Positions 7,365 through 16,972 are shown, counted from the first letter of the stretch. The stretch is DNA of 64,000 nucleotides from Chloroflexota bacterium (GCA_019873655.1 JAIOAU010000011.1:20299-84298), one strand, 5' to 3'. Numbers and translations: made by a program. Notes: a model not told the origin generated them from the letters alone.

Positions 7365-10157
7365 ATGAGAAAACGATTCGTTCTTTCATTCGTTGTCGTT
7401 CTTGTTGTCTTGTTCCAAATGGCCATGCCGGGAATCGCCTACGCCGACGAGGGCGCGCCGCCCGAAACGCCGCCGACCGAAGAGGTTGTCGAGCCGGCTG
7501 ACGGCGGAGGCGAAGGCGAGACGCCCACCGTGCCGGAAATCCTGGAGGAAACGCCGCCAGAGACGGAGATCGTGGTCCTGGATGAAACGGGCGAACCCGA
7601 GCCCCTGGCCACCCAGCAGGCGGCCGAGATCATCGCCAACAGCGACCCGGTCTGGTGCCCGACTGGAGAAACCCCCGCCACTGATAACGACCCCTTCACG
7701 CCCGGCAACCAGAACAACTGCACGCCAACTCAGATCGATGTCACCGCCCTGATCAACTATCTGCAGACCAACAGCATCTCCGGGTCGGGGACGATTTTCT
7801 TCCAGGATGGCGTCTACGGCGGGCCGGAGCCGTTGATCTCTTTTAACGCCTCTGCTCTTCCCCTCTTGGCCGATCTCGGCCTGGAGGGCGGCTGGGACCT
7901 GACGACCGGAGCCAAGGTCGTGGACGGAGTGACGACGTTCAACGTTCCCGTCCTCATTGACTGGGCGGCCAATGTCTCCCTGACCGACATCTTCATTGAC
8001 CTGGCAACCTATACCGGCGCGCCGTCGGTCGGGCTGGCTGTCTCTACCAGCGGCGGCGATATCGCGCTGGATAACGTCCGGGTCTTGAACAATCCTTCCG
8101 GCCCTGGCGCCATCCTCGACACCGCCTATATAGTGTTTGACCCCGGAACCGGAGACTATGTCGCTAGCGGCGCCGGCGAGGTGGCCGTCACCGACAGCCA
8201 ATTTGTAAACAACGCAGATGAAGGCCTCTCCATTATTGCCAATGGAGGCGTGACCCTCACGAACGTGTATGCCTATAGCAATGGCTGGACGGGCGTCTAT
8301 GTGGACACCTGCCCGGCTTTGTGGGCCGTGAATTGCGGCGGCGTAGCCGGGGATGTTCAGGTGTTCAACAGCGTCGCCGAGTACAATGACGGCGTAGGCT
8401 TTGTTCTGTGGGCCAACGGGTTCATTGGCATCTATAACACCGACGCCAACTCCAACGGCGACGATGGCTTCTACGCCGACAACTGCATCGTGAACGGCGA
8501 TCATTGCATTGCCGCCGGTGATGTGGAAGTGATCGGTGGTTACTCCGAAAACAATAGCGGTTTTGGCGCCTACATCAGTTCAGGCGGAGATGTGAGCCTG
8601 ACCTCTTTTTATTCCGGGTATAACAATTGGACCGGCCTCATGCTGACCACCTATCGAGGCGCAGGCGACGTTGACCTCTACGACGTTTACCTGGAATGGA
8701 ATGGCGACTCCGGCCTGTACGTCGATTCGGCTGGCAACATCTACCTCGAAGAGGTATGGTCATACGACAACGCCATCGGCGCCGTCCTCGATAACAGCAC
8801 CGGAACAGGATGGGTGTACATCCAGTCTGCCGATTTCATCGGAAATACCTGGGATGGCCTGTACGTGCAATCGCACGGCGACATCTCACTGGACGATGTC
8901 TGGGCGAATAACAATGGCGTGCACGGCGCTTACCTGGACACGGACGGAGTCGGCGCGATTGACGTCTCGTTCAGCGAATTCAACGGCAACGGCCAGTACG
9001 GCCTCTATGCCCACAGCATGGACGGCGATATTTCCCTCTACGAGGTGGATGCCAGTTATAACGGCGTCAAGGGCGCCTATCTGGAGGCCGGCTGCACCTG
9101 CCTGGGCAGCATCCTCGTCCATCACGGCACCTTCTTCGAAAACGGCGAAGTGGGCCTCTGGGCGGCCACCCAGCAGGGCGACATCAACCTGATTGATGTT
9201 CAAGAGGATGGCAACGGAACGACCAGCCTGGGCGCTTTCCTGTCGTCCTCCGGCGGCGGCCTGATCAACGTTACCGACAGCGTCTTTGCTGAAAACACCG
9301 GCTTTGGCGTCAAGATTGTCAGCACGAACCCTGCCGCCAACGGCGTCGCCTTGAATAATGTCACTGCTCAAGACAATGGCAGCGATGGGGCGCGCATCCT
9401 GAGCGGCTGGACCTTCGGCTGCTACGGCCCGCAGGGCATCCATGCGACCGTCACCGACGGCGCCTACCAGAACAACGGCGGCTACGGCCTCTACGTGGCC
9501 CCCGGGCCGCTCGGCACGCTGACCCTGGCCGGGACGGTCAACTTCGCCGCCAATGCCAACGGCGACTACTATGTTGATCTGACCGACCCCTGCCTGCCGC
9601 CGCCTGAACCGCCCGAACCGCCGCAGCCGCCGGTTCCGCCTCTGCCGGTCAAGATCGTCGAAGTGCCCGATGCGGGCGGCACGCCGGTCGAGATGGACTG
9701 CGTCAATTACGGCGCGACGGTTCTGGTTCTGCCGAACGGCGACGAAGTGCGCTATGCATGCCCGGGCCGCGGTCTCTACCTGATCCACCGTCTCCAGGAG
9801 GGCGAACTGCCCGGTCCGATTGCAACCGGCCCGCGCTTCGTCTCGGCGATCAACGTCAGCGTCGAGCAGGATGGTCAGCCAATCATCGTCGAGAAAGAGG
9901 GCGGCTACTTCATCGTCTCCTTCAAGATTCCGGAGGGGATGGAGGGCCAGCATTTCTCCATCCTGTTCTGGGATCCGAGCGCCAATAACGGCGCCGGCGA
10001 CTGGGTCGAACTGCCCCGCCAGCAGGCGGGCGGCGCGATCCCGCTCCATCCCGGCAGCAACGACGGTATGCTGATTCTGCGCGGCGTGTACCAGGAAGAC
10101 GGCTATGTCCGCGTCAAGGTCAATTTCACCGGCGTCTTCGCGCTGATTGCGCGCTGA
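7365..10157 (+). CDS. Secreted right-handed beta-helix repeat protein
   Basis: A 930-residue exported protein with a Sec signal peptide (hydrophobic core 5-22, cleavage after AYA). A Pro/Glu/Thr-rich spacer follows (about 28-75). A long region (about 110-720) holds short repeats of the type NNG..G.Y..S.GDI.L..V with many Asn, Gly and Asp, characteristic of parallel beta-helices such as polysaccharide lyases and adhesins. A Pro-rich linker (PPEPPEPPQPP, near 745) leads to a C-terminal globular region. No catalytic motif is recognisable, so binding or adhesion is as likely as enzymatic activity. The ribosome-binding site supports the ATG rather than the TTG three bases upstream. A 14-bp hairpin follows the gene. 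Confidence 0.85.
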   Translation: MRKRFVLSFVVVLVVLFQMAMPGIAYADEGAPPETPPTEEVVEPADGGGEGETPTVPEILEETPPETEIVVLDETGEPEPLATQQAAEIIANSDPVWCPTGETPATDNDPFTPGNQNNCTPTQIDVTALINYLQTNSISGSGTIFFQDGVYGGPEPLISFNASALPLLADLGLEGGWDLTTGAKVVDGVTTFNVPVLIDWAANVSLTDIFIDLATYTGAPSVGLAVSTSGGDIALDNVRVLNNPSGPGAILDTAYIVFDPGTGDYVASGAGEVAVTDSQFVNNADEGLSIIANGGVTLTNVYAYSNGWTGVYVDTCPALWAVNCGGVAGDVQVFNSVAEYNDGVGFVLWANGFIGIYNTDANSNGDDGFYADNCIVNGDHCIAAGDVEVIGGYSENNSGFGAYISSGGDVSLTSFYSGYNNWTGLMLTTYRGAGDVDLYDVYLEWNGDSGLYVDSAGNIYLEEVWSYDNAIGAVLDNSTGTGWVYIQSADFIGNTWDGLYVQSHGDISLDDVWANNNGVHGAYLDTDGVGAIDVSFSEFNGNGQYGLYAHSMDGDISLYEVDASYNGVKGAYLEAGCTCLGSILVHHGTFFENGEVGLWAATQQGDINLIDVQEDGNGTTSLGAFLSSSGGGLINVTDSVFAENTGFGVKIVSTNPAANGVALNNVTAQDNGSDGARILSGWTFGCYGPQGIHATVTDGAYQNNGGYGLYVAPGPLGTLTLAGTVNFAANANGDYYVDLTDPCLPPPEPPEPPQPPVPPLPVKIVEVPDAGGTPVEMDCVNYGATVLVLPNGDEVRYACPGRGLYLIHRLQEGELPGPIATGPRFVSAINVSVEQDGQPIIVEKEGGYFIVSFKIPEGMEGQHFSILFWDPSANNGAGDWVELPRQQAGGAIPLHPGSNDGMLILRGVYQEDGYVRVKVNFTGVFALIAR

Positions 10158-10184
10158 TTTTCCTTGCAGTCTCCCGCGGGGAAC

Positions 10185-10215
10185 CTTCGAGGGACGGCCC
10201 AGCCGTCCCTCGAAG
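10185..10215 (+). terminator. Strong hairpin after the beta-helix gene
   Basis: CTTCGAGGGACGGC pairs perfectly with its complement around a CCA loop. No T run follows directly, so it may be a Rho-independent-like or mRNA-protecting hairpin. Confidence 0.55.
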
Positions 10216-10281
10216 CATGTTTGGGGAGGTCGTGATACAATCCATCAACCTAGAAACAACCCTCTTTCAGGAAGGACGATC

Positions 10282-11022
10282 ATGAAAAGAACTTCTCTGC
10301 TTTTATTCCTGTTGATGGCTTTTGCCCTGGTCTTGTCTGCCTGCGAGCGGGCGGTCGAGGCGACTCCCACCCTCGCTCCCACCGCCCCCACCGCTACCCC
10401 GGACCCTTGCTCGCCCGCCATGATGCCGACCACGCTGGCGCCGGTCAACGCCCTGATGCGCGAGTTCGATGACGCCGCCCAACTGGCTGCCCAGACGCCG
10501 CGCGACCAACTGGTGCTGGTCATCCCCAGCCTGCAGGAGATTCGCCGCCGGGCCGAGGACCAGGAGGTGCCTTCCTGCCTGGCCACGCTCAAGGCGCTGC
10601 AAATTACGCACATGAACACGGTCATCAACACCCTGATGGCCTTCCTCAGCGGAGCGGACGTGAACATCCTGGTGCAGGGCATTTCGCAGGCCCGTCTGCA
10701 GCGCGAGGATTACAACCGTGAACTGGCCCGCCTGACGGGAATGACCTATGAGCCGCCGGCCACGGCCACGCCGGCCCCGACCGGCGTCACCGCCGTGGCC
10801 ACCAACACGGGCGCCGACCCCGTCAGCCTGTATGCCCTCCCCTCGACCGACGCCGTCCCCGTGGGCGTGTTGGCGGCCGGCCAGGGATCGGTGGCGATCG
10901 GCCGGAGCGCCGACGGCCGCTGGATTCAAATCATCTCTCCTGAAGATCCGACCCAATCCGTTTGGGTTTTGGCCGAAGCGGTCACCCTGGTGGGAGGCGA
11001 GGGGTTGCCGGTCGTACCGTAA
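10282..11022 (+). CDS. Lipoprotein with C-terminal SH3b-like domain
   Basis: A 246-residue lipoprotein (signal peptide with lipobox VLSAC, Cys at about 20). A Thr/Pro/Ala linker follows, then a helical middle region (about 45-150), a second low-complexity linker, and a final SH3b-like module (SLYALPSTDAVPVGVLAAG...GRWIQI). Such proteins are usually cell-surface or envelope binding proteins; no enzyme activity is implied. The start is chosen at the ATG after the AGGAAGG ribosome-binding site. The open frame upstream to 10147 runs through the preceding hairpin and is not coding. The function of the middle region is unknown. Confidence 0.85.
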   Translation: MKRTSLLLFLLMAFALVLSACERAVEATPTLAPTAPTATPDPCSPAMMPTTLAPVNALMREFDDAAQLAAQTPRDQLVLVIPSLQEIRRRAEDQEVPSCLATLKALQITHMNTVINTLMAFLSGADVNILVQGISQARLQREDYNRELARLTGMTYEPPATATPAPTGVTAVATNTGADPVSLYALPSTDAVPVGVLAAGQGSVAIGRSADGRWIQIISPEDPTQSVWVLAEAVTLVGGEGLPVVP

Positions 11023-11034
11023 GCCGCAATCGCA

Positions 11035-11135
11035 TTCACCGCCAGGGCGCAAAGACGCCAGATAAATGAAGATCGCCAAGGTCTTTTCTTGGCGGGTCTG
11101 GAATCGTTCTTGGCGTTCTCCGCGCCTTGGCGGTT
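11035..11135. repeat. Nested inverted-repeat element, copy C
   Basis: Begins TTCACCGCCAGGGCGCAAAG and ends CGCGCCTTGGCGGTT. Its right third is nearly identical to copy A, and it sits in the same position relative to the next gene (uvrC) as copy A does to metG. Translation of the repeat gives the false uvrC extension with LAFSAPWR, also seen upstream of metG. Confidence 0.8.
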
Positions 11136-11196
11136 TTACAAAAGAGTCTGCCGCCTCACGGGAGGCGCAACTCTTTTTTCGGTTAAAATCTTGGCG

Positions 11197-13062
11197 ATGG
11201 AAATTTCCGAGCACCTGAAAGGCATCCTGGCGACCCTGCCAGCCAAGCCCGGCTGCTACCTGATGAAAGACGCCGCCGGGACGGTCATCTACGTCGGCAA
11301 AGCGGTCCGGCTGCGAGACCGCGTCCGCTCGTATTTCCACGCCGATCTCAGCCACGACAACAAGACCCGCCGCCTGGCGCGCGAAGTGGCCGATATCGAG
11401 TGGATCGTCGTCGGCTCGGAACTCGAGGCCCTCATCCTCGAGATGAATCTCATCAAGAAACACCGCCCGAAGTACAACGTCCGCCTGAAGGACGACAAAC
11501 GCTACCCCTACATCAAAATCCACTGGCAGGACGATTTTCCCAAAGTCACCGTGACGCGCCTGATGCAGGACGACGGCGCGCGCTACTTCGGGCCGTACAC
11601 ATCCGCCTGGGCGGTGCATCAGACCCTCGACGTGCTGCGGCGCGTCTTCCCCTACCTGACCTGCGACCGGACGATCACCGGCCAGGACGCCCGCGCCTGC
11701 CTGTACTACGACATCAAACTGTGTCTGGCGCCGTGCATCGGGGCGGTGAACCGCGAACAATACCGCCAGATGATCGCCGACCTGCAGGATTTCCTCGACG
11801 GGCGCGCCGAACCGGTCCTGAGCCGCGTCCAGCAGGAGATGGAACAGGCCGCCGAACAACTCAACTTCGAGCGCGCCGCCGCCCTGCGCGACAAAATCAA
11901 GGCGCTGCAGAGCATCGTCGAGCGTCAGAAAGTGGTCTTCCCCGCCGATTACAAGGACTCGGATGTCCTCGCCCTGGCGCGCGCCGACGACGAGGCCTGC
12001 GTGCAGGTCTTCTTCATCCGCGGCGGCAAACTCATCGGGCGCGAGTACTTCGTCCTCGAGGGGACGGAAGACGCCGCCGACGCCGAAGTGATGGCTCAGT
12101 TCGTCAAGCAATTCTACACCGAGGCGGCCCGCCTGCCTCAACAGTTGCTGCTCCCCGAAGAAATCGAGGAGGCCCGCATCATCCAGGAGTGGATGCGCTC
12201 GCGGCGCGGCGGCGAAAAAGTCGAAATCTTCGTCCCGCAGGAGGGCCAGCCGCAGGAGTTGGTGCGCATGGCGGCCGAGAACGCCGCCGAGACCCTCGCC
12301 GCCCTGCGCGCCCGCTGGCAGGCCGACACCCACCGCCAGGAACAGGCCCTGGCCGAGTTGCAGCAGGCCCTCGGTCTGGCCGGGCCGCCCAACCGCATCG
12401 AGTGTTACGACATCTCCAACACCCAGGGCACGGCTTCGGTCGGCTCGATGGTCGTCTTCCGCCAGGGCGTGCCGGATAAGAAACTCTACCGCCGCTTCAA
12501 CATCAAATCGGTGAGCGGGCCGGACGATTTCGCCTCGATGGAGGAAGTCCTGACCCGCCGCTTCCGGCGCTGGCAGGCGGCGGACGAATCCGCCCTCCAG
12601 CCCGGGGCGCGCCCGGACGAGGCCTTCGCCCAACTTCCCGACCTGTTGATCGTGGACGGGGGCAAGGGACAGTTGAGCCGGGCGGTGGCCGTCCTCGAAC
12701 GGGCCGGTCTGACCGGCCGGGTGGCGGTCATCGGCCTGGCCAAGCAGGAAGAGGAGATTTTCTTCCCCGACCGCCGCGCTCCCCTGCGCCTGCCGCGCCA
12801 TTCGCAGGGGCTTTACCTGCTCCAGCGCATCCGCGACGAAGCCCATCGCTTTGCCATCACCGCCCACCGGGCGCGGCGCTCGAAGCAGGGGCTGGCCTCG
12901 GCGCTCGACTCCATCCCCGGAGTCGGCCCGGCCAGACGAAAGTCCCTCTTGAAACATTTCGGTTCTGTGGATAAGATTAGAGAAGCCACGCTGGAGGAAC
13001 TGACCGCCGTGCCGGGCATCACGCCCGCCCTGGCCGAGACCATCAAGGCGAGCCTGGAATGA
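11197..13062 (+). CDS. uvrC: UvrABC system protein C (excinuclease)
   Basis: A 621-residue nucleotide-excision-repair endonuclease that makes both incisions around DNA damage together with UvrA and UvrB. In order it has a GIY-YIG domain (KPGCYLMKDAAGTVIYVGKA, about 17-36), a UVR motif that binds UvrB (about 205-240), the RNase H-like C-terminal nuclease domain (ECYDISNTQGTASVGSMVVF, DLLIVDGGKGQ), and a final helix-hairpin-helix pair (LDSIPGVGPARRKSLLKHFG). The length fits the family. The ATG at 11197 is chosen because the frame upstream runs into the repeat. The stop codon overlaps the start of the following receiver gene by 4 nt (ATGA), so the two are probably co-translated. Confidence 0.97.
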   Translation: MEISEHLKGILATLPAKPGCYLMKDAAGTVIYVGKAVRLRDRVRSYFHADLSHDNKTRRLAREVADIEWIVVGSELEALILEMNLIKKHRPKYNVRLKDDKRYPYIKIHWQDDFPKVTVTRLMQDDGARYFGPYTSAWAVHQTLDVLRRVFPYLTCDRTITGQDARACLYYDIKLCLAPCIGAVNREQYRQMIADLQDFLDGRAEPVLSRVQQEMEQAAEQLNFERAAALRDKIKALQSIVERQKVVFPADYKDSDVLALARADDEACVQVFFIRGGKLIGREYFVLEGTEDAADAEVMAQFVKQFYTEAARLPQQLLLPEEIEEARIIQEWMRSRRGGEKVEIFVPQEGQPQELVRMAAENAAETLAALRARWQADTHRQEQALAELQQALGLAGPPNRIECYDISNTQGTASVGSMVVFRQGVPDKKLYRRFNIKSVSGPDDFASMEEVLTRRFRRWQAADESALQPGARPDEAFAQLPDLLIVDGGKGQLSRAVAVLERAGLTGRVAVIGLAKQEEEIFFPDRRAPLRLPRHSQGLYLLQRIRDEAHRFAITAHRARRSKQGLASALDSIPGVGPARRKSLLKHFGSVDKIREATLEELTAVPGITPALAETIKASLE

Positions 13063-13439
13063 AGACAGTCTGGATTGTGGACGATGACGAGGAAATGATC
13101 CGCGCCGTGCAGTTGATGCTCAAACTGCTCAAGTGCGAAACGCGGCACTTCCTCGGGGCGCGTCCGGCCGCCCAGGCCATCCTGGCCGGCGAGATTCCCG
13201 ACCTGCTGATTCTCGACATCAACATGCCCGAGGTCAGCGGCCTGGACATGCTGGAGTTCCTGCGTCGCCGCCGCGAGACCCTCACCCTGCCGATCGTGAT
13301 GCTTTCGACCGAAGCGGCCGATGTCCAGGTGGATCGGGCGCTGGCCATGGGCGCGGATGCCTACGTCACCAAGCCGGTCAGCCTCGAAGAATTGGAAGCC
13401 GCCATGCAGAAGGCTCTCAAGGCCCGCGGCCGGCGTTGA
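13059..13439 (+). CDS. Single-domain response regulator (receiver only)
   Basis: A 126-residue CheY-like receiver without an output domain. All active-site residues are present: the acidic cluster VDDDEE at the N-terminus, the phosphoacceptor D53 in LLILDINMP, a Ser in the MLSTE switch position, and K105 in VTKPVS. It probably works as a phosphorylation relay or by protein contact. It overlaps uvrC by 4 nt and is followed by a terminator. No cognate kinase is directly adjacent, but a GAF histidine kinase is encoded 1.5 kb downstream after prfA. Confidence 0.93.
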   Translation: MKTVWIVDDDEEMIRAVQLMLKLLKCETRHFLGARPAAQAILAGEIPDLLILDINMPEVSGLDMLEFLRRRRETLTLPIVMLSTEAADVQVDRALAMGADAYVTKPVSLEELEAAMQKALKARGRR

Positions 13440-13471
13440 AAACGCCGTCTATTCGACGTATGGTGAGTCAG

Positions 13472-13499
13472 ATTGCCCTGAAGGGGGCAGGCAATTTTT
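13472..13499 (+). terminator. Intrinsic terminator after uvrC-receiver operon
   Basis: ATTGCCCTG and CAGGCAAT form a stem with one bulged C, followed by five T. Confidence 0.65.
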
Positions 13500-13512
13500 G
13501 AAGAGGTAGTAG

Positions 13513-13644
13513 ATGTCAGAGTCAAAAGACAAAAAGAACCGACTGGACCGCAGGGCCCGCCAGCGGCGGATTTACAGCGCGGTCATCATCGTTTTGTCGG
13601 TGTGCATGGTCATCTCGATGATTTTGCAGTTGATCGCCAAATGA
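13513..13644 (+). CDS. Small single-pass membrane protein
   Basis: A 43-residue protein. The first 19 residues are very basic and polar (MSESKDKKNRLDRRARQRR). A hydrophobic helix of about 20 residues follows (VIIVLSVCMVISMILQLIA) and ends with Lys. This is the pattern of a cytoplasm-facing single-span protein. An AAGAGGTAG sequence precedes the ATG. It lies between a terminator and the prfA promoter, so it may be its own unit. Its function is unknown. The clean composition, ribosome-binding site and topology argue that it is a real gene rather than chance. Confidence 0.65.
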   Translation: MSESKDKKNRLDRRARQRRIYSAVIIVLSVCMVISMILQLIAK

Positions 13645-13748
13645 GCGGCGGGAAATCCTGATATAATCGGCGGGCGCGGCGCGGAAAGCCGCGCTCGTTG
13701 TCGCCTGCTTGCAAATGCTGCCCTTTCACGGGCAGGGATAAGGATGTT

Positions 13749-14816
13749 ATGCTCGACAAACTGGCTGGAATCGAAAGACATTTTGACGAAATCGAACGGT
13801 CGCTGCTCGAGGTGGGCAGCGACTATCAACGCGCCGCCGAATTGAACAAGGAACGCACCGATTTGGAGCCGATCGTGACGCGGGCGCGCGAGTACCGCCG
13901 CTCGCTGGCCCGCTTGGACGAGGCCCGCGCCCTGCTCGACTCGGAATCGGACCCCGAACTGCGCGCCCTGGCCGAGGCCGAAATCGCCGACCTGGAGCCG
14001 CGCCTGAGCGAACTGGAACGCCAACTCAAGCAGATGCTCATTCCAAAAGACCCGCGCGACGAGAAGAACGTCTTCGTCGAGATTCGCGCTGGGACGGGGG
14101 GCGAGGAGGCCGCCATCTTCGCCGCCGACCTGTTCCGCATGTACACCCGCTACGCCGACCGCCAGGGCTGGCAAGTCGAAATCGTGGACCAGAACGCCAT
14201 CGGCATCGGCGGATTCAAGGAAATCGTCTTTCTGGTCAAGGGCAAGGGCGCCTATTCCAAACTCAAGTATGAGTCCGGGGTGCACCGCGTCCAGCGCGTG
14301 CCGGTCACCGAGGCCTCGGGCCGCATCCACACCTCGACGGCCACCGTCGCCGTCCTGGCCGAGGTGGACGAGGTCGAGGTCGAGATTCCCGAGTCCGACA
14401 TCACCATCGAGGTCTTCAAGTCTTCCGGCGCAGGCGGGCAGAACGTCCAGAAGAACGCCACCGCCGTGCGCATCTACCACAAGCCGACCGGCATCGTGGT
14501 GGCCTGCCAGGACGAGCGCTCGCAGTTGCAGAACAAACTGCGCGCTCTCTCGGTGCTGCGCGCCCGCCTGTACGAAATCGAACAGGAAAAACGCCGTTCC
14601 GCTGAGGAAGCCGATCGCCGCGCCCAGGTGGGGACGGCCGAACGCTCCGAGAAGATTCGCACCTACAACTATCCGCAGAACCGGGTCACCGATCACCGCA
14701 TCAACCTTTCGATTTACAACCTGCCAGCCGTAATGGATGGGGAGATCGACCCGTTCATCGAAGAACTCGCCACCCGCGACGAGGCCGAGCGACTGGCCGC
14801 GTCTGCGCTCGAGTAA
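13749..14816 (+). CDS. prfA: Peptide chain release factor 1
   Basis: A 355-residue class I release factor that hydrolyses peptidyl-tRNA at UAG and UAA stops. The catalytic GGQ motif is at residues 229-231 (SSGAGGQNVQK). The stop-recognition segment reads PVTEASGRIHTSTATV, the PxT type of RF1 rather than the SPF type of RF2. There is no +1 frameshift site, again unlike RF2. The ATG after GGGATAAGGATGTT is chosen; the frame opens 17 codons earlier but without support. TATAAT at 13658 could be its -10 box. It is separated from the next gene by 72 bases. Confidence 0.97.
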   Translation: MLDKLAGIERHFDEIERSLLEVGSDYQRAAELNKERTDLEPIVTRAREYRRSLARLDEARALLDSESDPELRALAEAEIADLEPRLSELERQLKQMLIPKDPRDEKNVFVEIRAGTGGEEAAIFAADLFRMYTRYADRQGWQVEIVDQNAIGIGGFKEIVFLVKGKGAYSKLKYESGVHRVQRVPVTEASGRIHTSTATVAVLAEVDEVEVEIPESDITIEVFKSSGAGGQNVQKNATAVRIYHKPTGIVVACQDERSQLQNKLRALSVLRARLYEIEQEKRRSAEEADRRAQVGTAERSEKIRTYNYPQNRVTDHRINLSIYNLPAVMDGEIDPFIEELATRDEAERLAASALE

Positions 14817-14888
14817 CCCTGCCGGCCGCGGCCAAACTTGCGAGAAAATGGATATATGGGGTACAATTATCCAAATTGAGGTGTCCGG

Positions 14889-16583
14889 ATGCTCCTGACA
14901 AGGGAACAATTGCAAGAGCGTTTGATCGCCTTGCATAAAGCCAGCCTCGAACTGATCAAAATCAAAGAAGTCAGCCTCGAGACTTTGCTGGAACGGATCG
15001 TCGCACTGGCCTGTGAACAGGCCGGCGCGCGTTATGCTGCCCTGGGGGTGCTCGACGACGATGGGCGGCTCAAACATTTTATTACGGTAGGAATGACTCC
15101 CGAAGAAATCAAGCGCATTCCCCACCCGCCGCGCGGGCTGGGGCTGATCGGCGCTTTGATGCACAGTCAGGAAAACATCCGCCTGGCCGAGATCGCCGAC
15201 GACCCGCGCAGCGTTGGCTTTCCGCCCGGCCACGCCAAAATGCATTCCTTTTTGGGCGTGCCCATTCGTTTGGGCAATCGGCAGTTGGGGCAGATTTATC
15301 TGACGGAGAAGAAAGACGCGCCCGAATTCACCCCGGATGACGAGAAGATCATCGAGATGTTGGCCGCCTACGCCGGCATCGCCATTCAAAACGCGCGTTT
15401 ATACAACGAATTGCAGCAACGCGACCGCAGCCTGACCCGCCGGACGGAGGAACTGGCGCTGATTAACCACGTCGGCGCGGCGCTGGCCGATTCGCTCGAA
15501 CTGGACGAAATTCTGGATATGACGCTCTCGCAGTTGCTCTACCACTTCAAGGTCGAGGCCGGGGAGATTTTCCTGCTCGACGAAGATGGCCAGACCCTGC
15601 GGCTGATGCTGCACCGCGGCGAGGCGGCCGAGGCCTTCTGGACCCGCAACCGCTTCAAGGTGGGCGAGGGCGTGGTGGGGCAGGCCGCGGCGACGCGCAA
15701 ACCGGTCATCGTCACCGATCTGGAGCGGCAGGAGGACTTCACCCGTCAGGCGATCGTGGAAGCCGGTTTTCGCCAGATCGCCTGCATTCCGCTCATCGGA
15801 CGCGGCGAATTGGCCGGCGTGCTGACCATCGCGACTCGCAGCGATAAGTTGCTGGAGGAGGGCGAGGTGCAACTGTTGACCTCCATCGCCGCGGCGGCCG
15901 GGACGGCCATCGAAAACGCCCGCCTGCACATCAACGCCCGCCGCCTGGCGGTGCTGGAGGAGCGTCAACGCATTGGCATGGACTTGCACGATGGCGTGAT
16001 TCAATCCATCTATGGCGCCGGCCTGGCGCTGGAAAATGCTCGTCTGGTCTTGCGCGAGAATGTGGACGAAGCCGAGGAACGCATCCGCAAGGTGGTCGAA
16101 GACCTCAACCGTACAATTGCGGATATTCGCGCCTACATTTTGGACTTGCAGCCTCGTCAGTTGGGCAGCGAGAACTTGGTCGAGGGCTTGCAGCGTTTGT
16201 TGGCCGAATTCCGCCAAAACACCCAGGCGCAAGCGGCTCTGACCAGCCCGCGCCCCAATCAGTTGAAGGACTTGCCCCTCAGCCATGCAACCGCGCTCTT
16301 TCACATCTGTCAGGAGGCGCTGGCCAACGCGGCCAAGCACGCCCGTCCCAGCAAGGTGTCTGTAGATTTATGGCTGACCTCCGACCGCGTGCTGCTCGAG
16401 GTGCGCGACAACGGCAAAGGCTTCAGCGTAGAGAAAGCCCGCCGGACGGTCGGCCACGGACTGTCGAATATGATGGCGCGTGTGCATAGCGTCGGCGGCG
16501 ATCTGGAGATCACCTCTGTCTTGGGGGAGGGAACGACCATCCTTGCCTGGGTGCCGCGCGCTGCAGCGCCGCGCAGCGCCTGA
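14889..16583 (+). CDS. GAF-domain sensor histidine kinase (HisKA_3/NarL type)
   Basis: A 564-residue sensor without transmembrane segments, so probably cytoplasmic. It has a first GAF domain (about 25-170), a second GAF domain (about 200-345), a HisKA_3 dimerisation helix with the phosphorylated His in MDLHDGVIQSIYG (about H367), and a C-terminal HATPase_c domain with ICQEALANAAKHA (N box) and VRDNGKGF (G1). This class normally phosphorylates LuxR-type regulators, and none is adjacent. The nearest receiver is the stand-alone CheY-like protein upstream of prfA, a possible but unproven partner. The GAF pair suggests sensing of a small molecule, redox state or gas. Confidence 0.93.
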   Translation: MLLTREQLQERLIALHKASLELIKIKEVSLETLLERIVALACEQAGARYAALGVLDDDGRLKHFITVGMTPEEIKRIPHPPRGLGLIGALMHSQENIRLAEIADDPRSVGFPPGHAKMHSFLGVPIRLGNRQLGQIYLTEKKDAPEFTPDDEKIIEMLAAYAGIAIQNARLYNELQQRDRSLTRRTEELALINHVGAALADSLELDEILDMTLSQLLYHFKVEAGEIFLLDEDGQTLRLMLHRGEAAEAFWTRNRFKVGEGVVGQAAATRKPVIVTDLERQEDFTRQAIVEAGFRQIACIPLIGRGELAGVLTIATRSDKLLEEGEVQLLTSIAAAAGTAIENARLHINARRLAVLEERQRIGMDLHDGVIQSIYGAGLALENARLVLRENVDEAEERIRKVVEDLNRTIADIRAYILDLQPRQLGSENLVEGLQRLLAEFRQNTQAQAALTSPRPNQLKDLPLSHATALFHICQEALANAAKHARPSKVSVDLWLTSDRVLLEVRDNGKGFSVEKARRTVGHGLSNMMARVHSVGGDLEITSVLGEGTTILAWVPRAAAPRSA

Positions 16584-16864
16584 TTTTGACCCCTAACGAA
16601 GGGCGAAACGCGTTTTTTTGAGTTTCACGCTTGGCGGACTCGATCTCTGGTCGGCAAAAAATTTTTTAAGTTTCTGTCTTCCCCCTTCCAGTGAGCGGTC
16701 AACTAACGACGACTTCACCCCATAAATGGGGGAGACTGGCGCCGCGACCGGCATTTGTGGGGGGATGGAATATATCGCTGGTTTCTCCTTGTTTGGCGAT
16801 TTTCTTTAAGATTTGTGCGACCTTAAAAATCGAGAAGTTTTTAGGATAGCGTAGGTTTGGCGTA

Positions 16865-16894
16865 TTGGAAAGTAAGGGGGCTTTCTGCTAAAAT
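16865..16894 (+). promoter_or_regulatory. Probable dnaA promoter
   Basis: TTGGAA and TAAAAT separated by 18 nt, about 150 nt upstream of dnaA. The two hairpins in the leader lie downstream of it. Confidence 0.5.
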
Positions 16895-16972
16895 AGGGGC
16901 GCATGTGGGTAGCAAACGCTACCCTCTCCCAGAGTAAGACGGCACTCAATTCAATATTGTTTATCTGGTATG

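Noticed and set aside
13749..14816. Release factor 2
   Set aside because: The stop-recognition segment is of the RF1 type and there is no programmed frameshift near codon 25.
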